Assembly: GCF_013414345.1 (NCBI RefSeq)
Contig: NZ_CP058670.1
Location: 2,356,001-2,420,000, forward strand
Source of the DNA: Microcella indica
Lineage (GTDB): Bacteria; Actinomycetota; Actinomycetes; Actinomycetales; Microbacteriaceae
Reading direction: 5' to 3'
DNA: 64,000 nt
The notes under the pieces are model-generated. The model did not search any database. It saw nothing but the letters and a program-made list of their open reading frames with translations, and was not told the DNA's origin. Each line of letters opens with the position of its first letter. The first letter of the stretch is position 1. Positions 37,165 to 47,529 of the stretch are shown one piece after another. Both the position numbers and the translations under genes were made by a program.

Positions 37165-37906
37165 CGTTCTCCTTGCGCGGGGCCGACGTCGTGTCGTCGA
37201 GCCCTGCGAGGTCGATGCTATCGGCGCCTGCACCGCGCAGCGCGTTGTCGACGGCGGAGCGCACGACGGCGCTCAGCACGCGCCCCGGCTCGTCGATGCC
37301 GATGTCGCGCAAGGCCTCGATGGCCTGCCCGACGATCGCGGTGGAGAACTCGCTCGCGGCGCCGATCGCGTCAGCGTAGGCCTCGCGGTGCTCTTCGGCG
37401 ACGACGACGGGCTCGGCGCCCATCTCGACGATGAGCGCTTGCGCGATGGGAAGCACGGGGCCGGGGGCGGTGACAGCGCACCACGCCTCGCGCAGGCGGG
37501 CGAGGTCGAGGGAGGTGCCCGTGAAGGTGAGAGCGGGATGCACGGCGAGCGGAATGATGCCCGCGGGTCGCGCGGGGTCGAGCACGCGCACGCCGTACCG
37601 GGCCGAGGTGTGCAGCACGAGCTGGCCGGGCAGCCACGCGTCGACGGCCGCGAGGCCGCTCACGAGGTCGGGCAGCTGGTCGTCGGGCACGGCGATGATG
37701 ACGAGTTCGCTGCGTTCGACGACCTGCGGCACCTCGAGCACGGGCACACCGGGCAGCATCGAATCGACCCGGTCACGGGCATCCTCGGAGTGGGCGGAGA
37801 TGCCGACGATCGCGTGACCCGCACCGGCGAGGGCGGCGGCGAGGACGGGGCCGACGCGACCCGCCCCGATGACGCCGATGCCGAGGCGGCCGTCCTTCTG
37901 CGTCAC
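37157..37906 (-). CDS. Rossmann-like and DUF2520 domain protein
   Basis: Predicted NAD(P)-binding oxidoreductase of 249 residues. The N-terminal Rossmann fold starts IGVIGAGRVGPVLAAALAGAGHAIVG, followed by VIIAVPDDQLPDLV. The C-terminal DUF2520 part includes HPALTFTG and YADAIGAASEFSTAIVGQAIEALRDIG. These proteins sit beside panC in many actinobacteria and are suspected to take part in pantothenate synthesis (for example a ketopantoate reductase-like role), not proven. GTG 37906 overlaps the upstream stop (GTGA). Confidence 0.85.
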   Translation of the reverse strand: MTQKDGRLGIGVIGAGRVGPVLAAALAGAGHAIVGISAHSEDARDRVDSMLPGVPVLEVPQVVERSELVIIAVPDDQLPDLVSGLAAVDAWLPGQLVLHTSARYGVRVLDPARPAGIIPLAVHPALTFTGTSLDLARLREAWCAVTAPGPVLPIAQALIVEMGAEPVVVAEEHREAYADAIGAASEFSTAIVGQAIEALRDIGIDEPGRVLSAVVRSAVDNALRGAGADSIDLAGLDDTTSAPRKENGD

Positions 37907-39588
37907 TCCCCGGCCCCGCCCGAACTTGAGGCTTCGCCCGAGCCGGAGCGCCAGCGGTGCGTGCGGTCGGACTGCGCGCTGCGGATCGCGGCGCCCGCCA
38001 CGGTGTCGAAGAGCTCCATCGCCTGCGTCACGTCGAGAGCTCCGAGGCTCGGGGTGATGGGTCCGGCGACAGTGTGCACCTGGATCGCGGCGAGGCGCAG
38101 CGAGCGCAGGAGCGGGCCCTGGCGCACCGAGACCGACTGCATGCGCGGGAAGGGCACGATGGTGAGGTCGCGCCAGATCGCGCCGCGGCGCAGCATGACG
38201 GCGCCGTCGCTCACCGCGAACCCGTTGCGGGGCTGCGAGAACCAGCGCAGGATGCGCGCGCGCGGCGGCGAGTTCACGAATCCGTCGGGAGCGGCGCCCT
38301 CTTCGTTGCGGCCGCTCGAGGTGAGGCCGCGCTCGAGCACGGGCATGACGTCGTCGGTCGCGACGTCGGGCAGCAGCAGCCGCAGCACGGTGCGCACGTC
38401 GTCTAGGTTGCCGACGGGCAGGATCGTGGTCTGCTGCTGGCCGGCCGCGCCGCTCTGCGAGGAGCGCGCAGCGCGGTTGACGGCGATCTGCCACCAGCCC
38501 GACGGCCGCCACAGCAGGGGCTGGCTGACGCGCACCGAGTGGATGCGCCCGGGCGGCAGCGTCTCGTTCGTCGTCGAGAGCAGCCCGAAGCCGACGCGCA
38601 CGCCGTCGGGCGTCGAGGCGATCGAGTAGCGCAGCGAGCGCGTGATGCGCGAGACGAGGTAGCCGCCGAGACCGAGGATCGCGGGCAGGAAGCCGACGAA
38701 GAGGAAGAGCTCGCCGCTCACCGCGATGCCAACCGAGAGGCCGATGATGAGCAGCACGAAGACGATCGTCGTCTCGCTCAGCACCGTCGAGCCGACGAGG
38801 CGACCCGGGTTCATGCGCAGCACGGCCTCCGGCTCGGCGAGTGCCGGGTCGAGCTCGGGGGCCAGGAACTCCGAGACGCGCTCGTCGAGCATCCCGCCCA
38901 GATCGTGCGCGCCCGCCGAGCCCGCACCGCCCGCCGTACCCGCACCGCCCGAGGCCTCGCGGCGCGCGCCGGATGCGAGGCGCAGGATGTCGGCGCGCAG
39001 TGCGTCCGCCGTGCGCGAGTGCAGGTACGAGAGCTGCACGTTCGCGTCGTTGCCGGCGACCGACACTTCGAGCTTCGCCGCGCCGAACACCCGCGGAACG
39101 AACGGGCGCCCCACGTTGACGCCCTGAATGCGGTCGAGGCGGCCCTTGCGATTGGTGCGGAACAGGATGCCCGACCGCACCTCCACGACCTCGTCGGTGA
39201 TGCGGAAGGTGTGCATGCGCCAGGACAGCCAGAAGCCGGCGATGAACAGCAGCAGCACGCCGATGAGCGCGAGCAGGGCGACGAGCACGAGCTCCTGCTC
39301 GACGATGAAGTCGATCGGGTCGCCCTCGCCGTCGAAGTCGCCGTCGCCGCCGAAGAAGAAGTCGATCGCGCGGTCGCGGAAGTTCGAGATCACGATGCCG
39401 AGCACGACGATGAAGGCGATGCCGCCGCGGAACAGCGGCGTCGCGGGGTGCAGCCGGTGCCACTCGCCGTCGGCGAGGTCGGTGCTCGTGGAGATGCCGT
39501 GGGTGGCGGCGGGCGCGGCCTCGGGATCGGTCGTCGGGTCAGGCTGCGAGCCCGGCTCGCCCTGGTGCTCGTCGCGCTGCTCGCTCAC
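37903..39588 (-). CDS. PH domain (YdbT-type) membrane protein
   Basis: 561 residues from GTG 39588. After an acidic, Pro/Gln-rich head (about 1-45) come paired membrane helices (about 50-65 and 95-120) and bacterial PH (DUF304) domains: the first begins MHTFRITDEVVEVRSGILFRTNRKGRLDRIQGVNV, the second RYSIASTPDGVRVGFGLLSTTNETLPPGRIHSVRV, and a third AVSDGAVMLRRGAIWRDLTIVPFPRMQSVSV. A further helix pair lies in the middle. YdbS/YdbT pairs are linked to membrane stress or toxin resistance in Bacillus; role here unknown. The start overlaps the previous stop (GTGA). Confidence 0.85.
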   Translation of the reverse strand: MSEQRDEHQGEPGSQPDPTTDPEAAPAATHGISTSTDLADGEWHRLHPATPLFRGGIAFIVVLGIVISNFRDRAIDFFFGGDGDFDGEGDPIDFIVEQELVLVALLALIGVLLLFIAGFWLSWRMHTFRITDEVVEVRSGILFRTNRKGRLDRIQGVNVGRPFVPRVFGAAKLEVSVAGNDANVQLSYLHSRTADALRADILRLASGARREASGGAGTAGGAGSAGAHDLGGMLDERVSEFLAPELDPALAEPEAVLRMNPGRLVGSTVLSETTIVFVLLIIGLSVGIAVSGELFLFVGFLPAILGLGGYLVSRITRSLRYSIASTPDGVRVGFGLLSTTNETLPPGRIHSVRVSQPLLWRPSGWWQIAVNRAARSSQSGAAGQQQTTILPVGNLDDVRTVLRLLLPDVATDDVMPVLERGLTSSGRNEEGAAPDGFVNSPPRARILRWFSQPRNGFAVSDGAVMLRRGAIWRDLTIVPFPRMQSVSVRQGPLLRSLRLAAIQVHTVAGPITPSLGALDVTQAMELFDTVAGAAIRSAQSDRTHRWRSGSGEASSSGGAGE

Positions 39589-40103
39589 AGGCCCGCTCGG
39601 CGCGTCTCGGCGACCGCGACGAGGTGGTCGCGCAGCTGCTCGGCTGTCTCGAGCGGCAGGCCGGGGATGAGCACGCCGCTCGAGGCGGCGGCGGTGACGA
39701 ACTTGAGCTCGGCGAGGCCGAGCGCGCGGGCGACGGGGCCGCGCGTGATGTCGACGAGCTGCATGCGCCCGTAGGGCACCGCGACGAAGCGCTGGAACAT
39801 GATGCCGCGGCGGAAGAGCAGGTCGTCCTCGCGCAGGAGGTATCCGATGGAGCGGACCCGGCGAGGGGTGAAGGCGATGACGAGGAGGAAGAGGACGGCC
39901 ATACCGACGCCGAGAATCCACCCGTACTCCCAGCCCACCCAGAAGGGCACGAACGCGGCCGCGGTCATGAGGGCGCCGAAGATCACGTAGCCGACGACGT
40001 CGACGACGATGTACTTGGGCGAGACCCGCTGCCACTCGGTCTCGGCGCGCTCGAGGCGCCTGACCGGGGTGTCGGTGCTGTCGGTCTGATCCTGGACACT
40101 CAC
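39585..40103 (-). CDS. PH domain (YdbS-type) membrane protein
   Basis: 172 residues from GTG 40103, which is preceded by GAGGAGG; the longer frame (to 40166) overlaps the DUF3180 gene. Two membrane helices (about 42-60 and 65-85) are followed by one bacterial PH domain, SIGYLLREDDLLFRRGIMFQRFVAVPYGRMQLVDITRGPVARALGLAELKFVTA. The gene is paired with the larger YdbT-type gene with a 4-bp overlap, the standard arrangement for these two-protein membrane complexes. Confidence 0.87.
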   Translation of the reverse strand: MSVQDQTDSTDTPVRRLERAETEWQRVSPKYIVVDVVGYVIFGALMTAAAFVPFWVGWEYGWILGVGMAVLFLLVIAFTPRRVRSIGYLLREDDLLFRRGIMFQRFVAVPYGRMQLVDITRGPVARALGLAELKFVTAAASSGVLIPGLPLETAEQLRDHLVAVAETRRAGL

Positions 40104-40131
40104 GGGTGCCTCCTCTCGATCCACGGTGCGC

Positions 40132-40596
40132 TCAGGTCGAAGACGCGGCGGCCTCGTCGAGCTCATCGTCCTGCGGCGGCAGCGAGCAGAGGTGCTCGGC
40201 CACGAGTGCGACGACCACGAGGATCACCGCCGCCACGAGCGTAGCCCCCGACGCCAGCGTCGAGCCTAACGGCACGACCGCACGGCTGAGCAGGTAGGCG
40301 AGGATGCCCGCGGCGGCTCCCGCAAGGATCGCCGCGGAGAGCGCACTCGCCTTCGCGAGCACGACCACGCGCGTGGCGTAGAACGGGTCGATGCGCTTCT
40401 CGCCCCGAGCTGCCGCGCGCACGGGCCACGCGAGCAGGAGGAGCACGGCCGCGATGAGGACGAGTGCGAGCGCGAGGGAGAGCGGAGGCACGACGACGGC
40501 CAAGCCTTGTGCCGCGAGCACCGTGTTGAGAAGAAAGCCGAGCACGAGCCCGAGTGCAGCGAGGGCTAGGAGCGGCAGTGGGCGCGTGCGCGTCAC
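40132..40596 (-). CDS. DUF3180 family membrane protein
   Basis: Integral membrane protein of 154 residues with four hydrophobic helices and a conserved middle motif ARGEKRIDPFYATRVVVLAKASALSAAILAGA, characteristic of DUF3180. The family is restricted to actinobacteria and is nearly always encoded directly after folK, as here. Function unknown. GTG 40596 overlaps the folK stop (GTGA). Confidence 0.9.
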   Translation of the reverse strand: MTRTRPLPLLALAALGLVLGFLLNTVLAAQGLAVVVPPLSLALALVLIAAVLLLLAWPVRAAARGEKRIDPFYATRVVVLAKASALSAAILAGAAAGILAYLLSRAVVPLGSTLASGATLVAAVILVVVALVAEHLCSLPPQDDELDEAAASST

Positions 40597-41150
40597 GGCC
40601 GGGCCCCACTGGCGGCGGTCACGCGGGCCAGGAGATCGGCGACCGCTCCCTTGCCCGGCAGGACGGCGTCGGGGCGCACCTCGAGCCACGGGCGCAGCAC
40701 GAAGTCGCGCTCGTGCGCTCGGGGGTGGGGCAGCGTGAGCGCCGGAGTATCGAGGCGCGCGTCACCGTGCACGATGAGGTCGAGGTCGAGCGTGCGGTCG
40801 CCCCAGCGCGGCGCTGCTGCCGAGCGGTCGCGACCGTGCGCGAGCTCGAGCCGGCGCAGCTCGTGCAGCAGAGCGTGCGGTGCCAGGCGCGTGCGCAGCA
40901 CGGCGACGCCGTTGAGGTACGGAGGCTTCTCGGGGTCGAGGCCCTCGGGCGTGAGGGCGACCGAGTCGTGCCAGCGCGAGGCGACGACGAGCGCGGTGTC
41001 GGGCAGCCCGTCGAGCTCGGCGACGGCGGTGTCGAGCGTGGCGGCGCGATCGCCGAGGTTCGCGCCGAGCGCGACGACGGCCTCGACCGTCTCCGCGTCC
41101 TCCTCACCCTCGCCATCGTCGCCGACGTCGCGCGCAGCGTCGACCCTCAC
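40593..41150 (-). CDS. folK: 2-amino-4-hydroxy-6-hydroxymethyldihydropteridine pyrophosphokinase
   Basis: Transfers pyrophosphate from ATP to the pterin in folate synthesis. 185 residues. Motifs are VVALGANLGDR, KPPYLNGVAVL, PRWGDRTLDLDLIVHGD (the two metal-binding Asp residues) and TLPHPRAHERDFVLRPW. The first 20 residues are an acidic extension absent from most members, so a later start near Val25 is possible. GTG 41150 overlaps the folB stop by 4 bp. Confidence 0.95.
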   Translation of the reverse strand: MRVDAARDVGDDGEGEEDAETVEAVVALGANLGDRAATLDTAVAELDGLPDTALVVASRWHDSVALTPEGLDPEKPPYLNGVAVLRTRLAPHALLHELRRLELAHGRDRSAAAPRWGDRTLDLDLIVHGDARLDTPALTLPHPRAHERDFVLRPWLEVRPDAVLPGKGAVADLLARVTAASGARP

Positions 41151-41521
41151 GGTCGACCCCGCGTGATCGTGACGGCCACGTCGTCGAACGGCACCGGGAT
41201 GGGCGCGTGCGGCTTGTGGACGGTCACGACGACCTCGTGCACCGCGACGTGCTCGAGCACGAGCGCGGCGATGCGCTCGGCGAGCGTCTCGATGAGGTCG
41301 ACGGGGTCGCGCTCGATCGCGGCGACGATCGCCTCGGCCAGCTCGCCGTAGTGCACGGTGTCGGCGACGTCGTCACTCGCGGCAGCCCGTGCGAGGTCGA
41401 GAGTGAGCGCCACGTCGACGACGAACTCCTGCCCGTCGCGGCGCTCGTCGGCGAGCACGCCGTGGTGGCCGCGAGCACGCACCCCCGTGAGCGTGATGGT
41501 GTCGCGCGCTGCGCCGCTCAT
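41147..41521 (-). CDS. folB: Dihydroneopterin aldolase
   Basis: Cleaves dihydroneopterin to the hydroxymethylpterin used by FolK. 124 residues, standard length. The substrate-binding part is RARGHHGVLADERRDGQEFVVDVAL, with the Glu-equivalent in LIETLAERIA, and the catalytic Lys lies in VTVHKPHAPIPVPFDDV. ATG 41521 overlaps the folP stop (ATGA). It forms a tightly coupled run with folE, folP and folK. Confidence 0.96.
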   Translation of the reverse strand: MSGAARDTITLTGVRARGHHGVLADERRDGQEFVVDVALTLDLARAAASDDVADTVHYGELAEAIVAAIERDPVDLIETLAERIAALVLEHVAVHEVVVTVHKPHAPIPVPFDDVAVTITRGRP

Positions 41522-42420
41522 GCCGGCACCTCGCTGCGCGCCGGCTCCGCCGACGACGCCGACGACGCCGCCGCGCCCGCACCCCGCCACGCGGAGCGCG
41601 TCGCGAGCGCGAGCACGGTCGAGCGGGCGTCGTGCACGCGCACGGCTGCGGCGCCGCCCTCGGCGGCGAGCACGCTCACGACGGCGGTCGGCAGGTCGCG
41701 CTCCTCGACGTCGTGGTCGGGCGGCAGCAGCTCGCCGAGGAACCTCTTGCGCGAGGCGCCCACAAGCACGCGGCAGCCAAGGTCTGCCAGTGCGGGCAGC
41801 GCGCGCAGGAGCGCCCAGGAGTCGTCGTGCCGCTTGGCGAAGCCGAGCCCCGGGTCGAGCCAGAGCCGCTCGGCCGGGATGCCGGCCGCGAGCGCGGCCT
41901 CGAGCCGCGATTGCAGCTCGTTGCGCACCTCGGTGACGACGTCGCGGTAGTCGCTCACGGCATCCCAGACGGCGGCCGGGCCGCGCCAGTGCATCGCCAC
42001 ATAGTCGACGTCGAGCCCCGCGACGGTCTCGAGCATGGCCGGGTCGGCGAGGCCCCCGCTCACGTCGTTGACGGTCGCGGCGCCCGCCTCGACGCTCGCC
42101 GCGGCCGTGGAGGCGTGCATGGTGTCGATCGAGACGCGCAGTCCGTCGGCGGCGAGCGCCGCGATGACGGGCAGCACGCGGCTCTGCTCGACGGCGGGCG
42201 TCACAGGCTGCGACCCGGGGCGCGTCGATTCGCCCCCGACGTCGATCACGTGGGCGCCGTCGGCGGCGAGGCTGCGCGCGCGGTCGACGGCGCGCTGCGG
42301 GTCGAGGTACGCGCCGCCGTCGCTGAAGGAGTCGGGGGTGACATTGAGGATGCCCCACACCTCCGGTGCCGCGGGCAACGACTGCGCGCCGCTCGCGTCG
42401 TGCGCCGTCGCCGCGCTCAT
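41518..42420 (-). CDS. folP: Dihydropteroate synthase
   Basis: Joins the pterin to p-aminobenzoate; target of sulphonamides. 300 residues with TIM-barrel motifs WGILNVTPDSFSDGGAY, HVIDVGGESTRPGSQPV, ATVNDVSGGL, WLDPGLGFAKRHDDSW and VLVGASRKRFLGEL. The last 30 residues are an Ala/Ser-rich tail beyond the barrel. No resistance-type insertion is visible near the p-aminobenzoate loops. ATG 42420 overlaps the folE stop (ATGA). Confidence 0.96.
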   Translation of the reverse strand: MSAATAHDASGAQSLPAAPEVWGILNVTPDSFSDGGAYLDPQRAVDRARSLAADGAHVIDVGGESTRPGSQPVTPAVEQSRVLPVIAALAADGLRVSIDTMHASTAAASVEAGAATVNDVSGGLADPAMLETVAGLDVDYVAMHWRGPAAVWDAVSDYRDVVTEVRNELQSRLEAALAAGIPAERLWLDPGLGFAKRHDDSWALLRALPALADLGCRVLVGASRKRFLGELLPPDHDVEERDLPTAVVSVLAAEGGAAAVRVHDARSTVLALATRSAWRGAGAAASSASSAEPARSEVPA

Positions 42421-43001
42421 GCCGTGCCCCGCCCGAGGAGCGCCATCACCTCGGCGCGGCGTACGGGGTCGGCGAGGGCGCCGCGGGAGGCGACGGTGAC
42501 GGTCGTGCTGCCGCTCTGCCGCGTGCCGCGGGCGGTCACGCAGCCGTGCTGGGCGTCGACGACGACGAGCACGCCGTGCGGCGCGAGGGCGCTCTCGAGC
42601 GTGGCGGCGACGTCCTCGCCGAGGCGCTCCTGCAGCTGCGGCCGGGAGGCCACCGTCTCGACGACGCGGGCGATGCTGCCGAGGCCGGTCAGGCGCTCGG
42701 CGGGCAGGTAGGCGACGTGCGCGACGCCCGTGAAAGGCAGCAGGTGGTGCTCGCACATGGAGCGCAGGGCGATGTCGCGCAGCAGCACGATCTCGCCGCG
42801 CTCACCCGGGTCTGACTGCAGTTCGACATCGTCGTGCAGGTGCGGTGCAGGGTCGACGCCGACGCCCGCGAAGAACTCGCCGTAGGACTCGGCGACGCGC
42901 TGCGGCGTGGTCGCGAGGCCCGGGCGCGAGGGGTCTTCTCCGATCGCGACGAGCAGTTCGGCGACCGCGGCCTCGATGCGGCGGGAGTCGATGGGCGGCA
43001 C
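42417..43001 (-). CDS. folE: GTP cyclohydrolase I
   Basis: Converts GTP to dihydroneopterin triphosphate. 194 residues. Zinc ligands are in SMCEHHLLPF and QHGCVTARG; the middle has GVAHVAYLPAERLTGLGSIARVVE and RPQLQERLGEDVA. It is the first committed folate step and heads the folEPBK run, 9 bp after ftsH, so it probably shares the ftsH transcript. The start is GTG 43001; no strong ribosome site, consistent with coupling to ftsH. Confidence 0.96.
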   Translation of the reverse strand: MPPIDSRRIEAAVAELLVAIGEDPSRPGLATTPQRVAESYGEFFAGVGVDPAPHLHDDVELQSDPGERGEIVLLRDIALRSMCEHHLLPFTGVAHVAYLPAERLTGLGSIARVVETVASRPQLQERLGEDVAATLESALAPHGVLVVVDAQHGCVTARGTRQSGSTTVTVASRGALADPVRRAEVMALLGRGTA

Positions 43002-43010
43002 GACGGGAGC

Positions 43011-45068
<2,058 letters not shown>

Positions 45069-45191
45069 GGTGTGGGCGTGCGCCCGCGCCTTTCTGCCGG
45101 TGAGACGTCCCCACAGGCTACCCCGCGGCGCCTTCGCAGCCCCCCGATGTTCGCCCCGGGCGCACCGTCTGACGGGAGGCGACGCCGGTTT

Positions 45192-45749
45192 CTACTCGCC
45201 CTGGTAGACGTGCGGCGCGAGCACTCCGATGGCGCGCAGGTTGCGGTACTTCTCGGCGTAGTCGAGGCCGTAGCCGACGACGAAGGCGGGAGGGATCTCG
45301 AAGCCGACGTACTCGACCTCGACCTCGACCTTGGCGGCCTCGGGCTTGCGCAGCAGGGTGAGAATCTTCACGCTCTTCGCCCCGCGCGATTCGAGGTTGC
45401 CGCGCAACCAGGAGAGCGTGAGCCCCGAGTCGATGATGTCTTCGACGATGAGCACGTCGCGCCCGGCGATCTCGGTGTCGAGATCCTTGAGGATGCGCAC
45501 GACGCCGCTCGACTGCGTGCTCGCGCCGTACGAGCTCACGGCCATCCAGTCCATCTCGACGTGGATGCGCAGCTCGCGCGCGAAGTCGGCCATGACCATG
45601 ACGGCGCCCTTGAGCACGCCGACGAGCAGCGGCGGCTCGTCGGGGTAGTCGGCCTCGACCCGTCGCGCGAGCTCGGCGAGCTTGGCGTGGATCTCCTCCT
45701 CGGTGATGAGCACCTCGGTGAGGTCGGAGCGAATGTCCTCGACGTCCAA
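45192..45749 (-). CDS. hpt: Hypoxanthine phosphoribosyltransferase
   Basis: Purine salvage enzyme of 185 residues. The PRPP loop is DVLIVEDIIDSGLTLSWL, the pyrophosphate loop is in LLVGVLKGAVMVMADFARE, and the base-binding C-terminus is FVVGYGLDYAEKYRNL. The start is TTG at 45749 with GAGGAG spaced correctly; no ATG or GTG fits better. The tilS-hpt-ftsH order is the common actinobacterial and firmicute arrangement. Confidence 0.96.
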   Translation of the reverse strand: MDVEDIRSDLTEVLITEEEIHAKLAELARRVEADYPDEPPLLVGVLKGAVMVMADFARELRIHVEMDWMAVSSYGASTQSSGVVRILKDLDTEIAGRDVLIVEDIIDSGLTLSWLRGNLESRGAKSVKILTLLRKPEAAKVEVEVEYVGFEIPPAFVVGYGLDYAEKYRNLRAIGVLAPHVYQGE

Positions 45750-45778
45750 GAGTTCTCCTCGGTCCTGGTGGGCCTGTG

Positions 45779-46819
45779 CTAGTCAGACTGCGGGTCGGCC
45801 GGCGGCTCTGGCGCGCTCGAGCGGAACACGATGCGACCACCTTCGCGCTCCACCCTAATGCCGCTCAGGTGCACGGCGCCCTGCCCGTGCCAGTCGGTCG
45901 CGAGCCGCGCGATCTCGAGGGTCTGCGCGCGGCTGAGGGCGAGCCCGAACTCGGCGTCGGCGACGAGTCGGATGAGTCGGTGGCGCAGTGCGGGCGGGTT
46001 GGCGAGCAGCGCGGCGACGGGCAGCGAGCATCCCCCCTCCGCGAGGTCGACGAGCTCCTCCGCGATCTCGTCCACCATATGGTCGAGCGCGTCGGAGTCT
46101 TCGCGCGCGATCTCGGCGGTGCGGGCGAGGGCGTCGACGACGCCCGCATCCAGCTGGGATTCCATGAGGGGCAGGATGCTCGACCGCACCCGCACGCGCG
46201 CGAACGCCGCGTCGCCGTTGTGGGGGTCGTGCCACGGCTCGAGGCCCTGGTCGGTGCAGGCTGCGGCGAGCGTCGCGCGGCGCAGCCCGAGCAGGGGTCG
46301 GCGGTAGCGGCCGACGACGGGCGCCATGCCGGCGAGGCTCGCCGTGCCGCTGCCGCGCGCGAGCCCGAGCAGCACGGTCTCGGCCTGGTCGTCGCGCGAG
46401 TGGCCGAGCAGCACGGCAGCGGCCTGCAGCTCGTCGGCGATCGCGTCGAGCGCGGCGTAGCGCGCCGTGCGCGCCGCGGCTTCAGGGCCGCCCGCCGCGC
46501 CGACGTCGACCCGCCGCACGACGACGGGCTCGAGGCCGAGGGCGCGCGCCGCGTCGGCAGCCCGTTCGGCGACGGCGGCCGAGTCGCCCTGCAGGCCATG
46601 GTCGATGACTGCGGCACCTGCGCGCAGCCCCGCCCGGGGCGCCTCGAAGGCTGCGGCCGCGGCGAGCGCGAGCGAGTCGGGGCCCCCGCTGAGGGCCACG
46701 AGCACGAGCGAGCCCTCGGGCAGGCCGGCGAGGCTCTCGCGCACAGCACGGCGCGCGTCGGCGACCGCCGGGGTGAGGCGCGGTCGACGCTCGGGCGCCC
46801 CGGGCGGTGTGGTGGGCAT
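45779..46819 (-). CDS. tilS: tRNA(Ile)-lysidine synthetase
   Basis: Modifies the wobble cytidine of tRNA-Ile(CAU) to lysidine so that it reads AUA. 346 residues. The ATP pyrophosphatase P-loop is VALSGGPDS (Ser44-Ser49), followed by AAVLLGHSRDDQAETVLLGLARGSGTASLAGM and WHDPHNGDAAFARVRVR. The C-terminal part is short relative to E. coli TilS, as usual in actinobacteria. ATG 46819. First gene of the long minus-strand cluster. Confidence 0.95.
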   Translation of the reverse strand: MPTTPPGAPERRPRLTPAVADARRAVRESLAGLPEGSLVLVALSGGPDSLALAAAAAFEAPRAGLRAGAAVIDHGLQGDSAAVAERAADAARALGLEPVVVRRVDVGAAGGPEAAARTARYAALDAIADELQAAAVLLGHSRDDQAETVLLGLARGSGTASLAGMAPVVGRYRRPLLGLRRATLAAACTDQGLEPWHDPHNGDAAFARVRVRSSILPLMESQLDAGVVDALARTAEIAREDSDALDHMVDEIAEELVDLAEGGCSLPVAALLANPPALRHRLIRLVADAEFGLALSRAQTLEIARLATDWHGQGAVHLSGIRVEREGGRIVFRSSAPEPPADPQSD

Positions 46820-46897
46820 CCACTAAGGTTAAGGCCGGCCTGGAGCACGACCGCCAGCAGATTTCTCGACTCTCTTCGCATCTTTCAAGGAGCACCC

Positions 46898-47392
46898 ATG
46901 GGCGCCTACCCCGTCGTCATCGAAGTTCCCCGCGGCAGCCGGAACAAGTACGAGATCGACCACGAGACGGGCCGCGTCTTTCTCGACCGCGTGCTCTTCA
47001 CGCCCTTCGTGTACCCGACCGACTACGGCTTCTTCGAGCACACGCTCGGCCTGGACGGCGACCCGGTGGACGCTCTCGTGCTGCTCGAGTTCCCGCTCTA
47101 CCCGGGCGTGGGCCTCGACGTGCGCCCCGTGGGCGTCTTCAACATGACCGATGACGGCGGCAGCGACGCGAAGGTCGTGTGCGTGCCCGCGAAGGACCCT
47201 CGTTGGGCGCACATCCAGGACCTCGAGGATGTTCCCGAGCACACGCGCAAGGAGATCGAGTTCTTCTTCGAGAACTACAAGGCGCTCGAGCCCGGCAAGT
47301 GGGTCAAGACGGAGGGCTGGGGCTCTGCCGCCGACGCCGAGGCCGTCATCCAGGCCGGCATCGCGGCGTACGTCCCGCCCGCCGACCACTAG
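46898..47392 (+). CDS. ppa: Inorganic pyrophosphatase
   Basis: Hydrolyses pyrophosphate. 164 residues, family I (hexameric bacterial type). ATG 46898 is preceded by AAGGAGCACCC. The active-site Asp cluster is in TDYGFFEHTLGLDGDPVDALVLLEFPLYPG and the substrate-binding part in VVCVPAKDPRWAHIQDLEDVP. Divergent from tilS with 78 bp between, convergent with the NlpC/P60 gene. Confidence 0.97.
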   Translation: MGAYPVVIEVPRGSRNKYEIDHETGRVFLDRVLFTPFVYPTDYGFFEHTLGLDGDPVDALVLLEFPLYPGVGLDVRPVGVFNMTDDGGSDAKVVCVPAKDPRWAHIQDLEDVPEHTRKEIEFFFENYKALEPGKWVKTEGWGSAADAEAVIQAGIAAYVPPADH

Positions 47393-47417
47393 CCGGGCGC
47401 TGACGCCCGGCGCCGCA

Positions 47418-47497
47418 ACTGTGCCCTTCAGTCGCAAGTGCGCGCGCTCGGGCGAGCACAGTTACCACTAGCGGGCACAGTCACGGCCCTGTGCCCG
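47418..47497. terminator. Three-arm alternative hairpins between convergent genes
   Basis: CGGGCACAG (47472-47480) pairs with CTGTGCCCG (47489-47497), loop 8 nt. The same middle segment (GGGCACAGT, 47473-47481) can instead pair with ACTGTGCCC at 47418-47426. The two folds exclude each other. Position between convergent ppa and the NlpC/P60 gene suggests a bidirectional terminator. Confidence 0.5.
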
Positions 47498-47529
47498 CAC
47501 CTGGCACTCGGGCGCCCCGCGCGCCGGCC

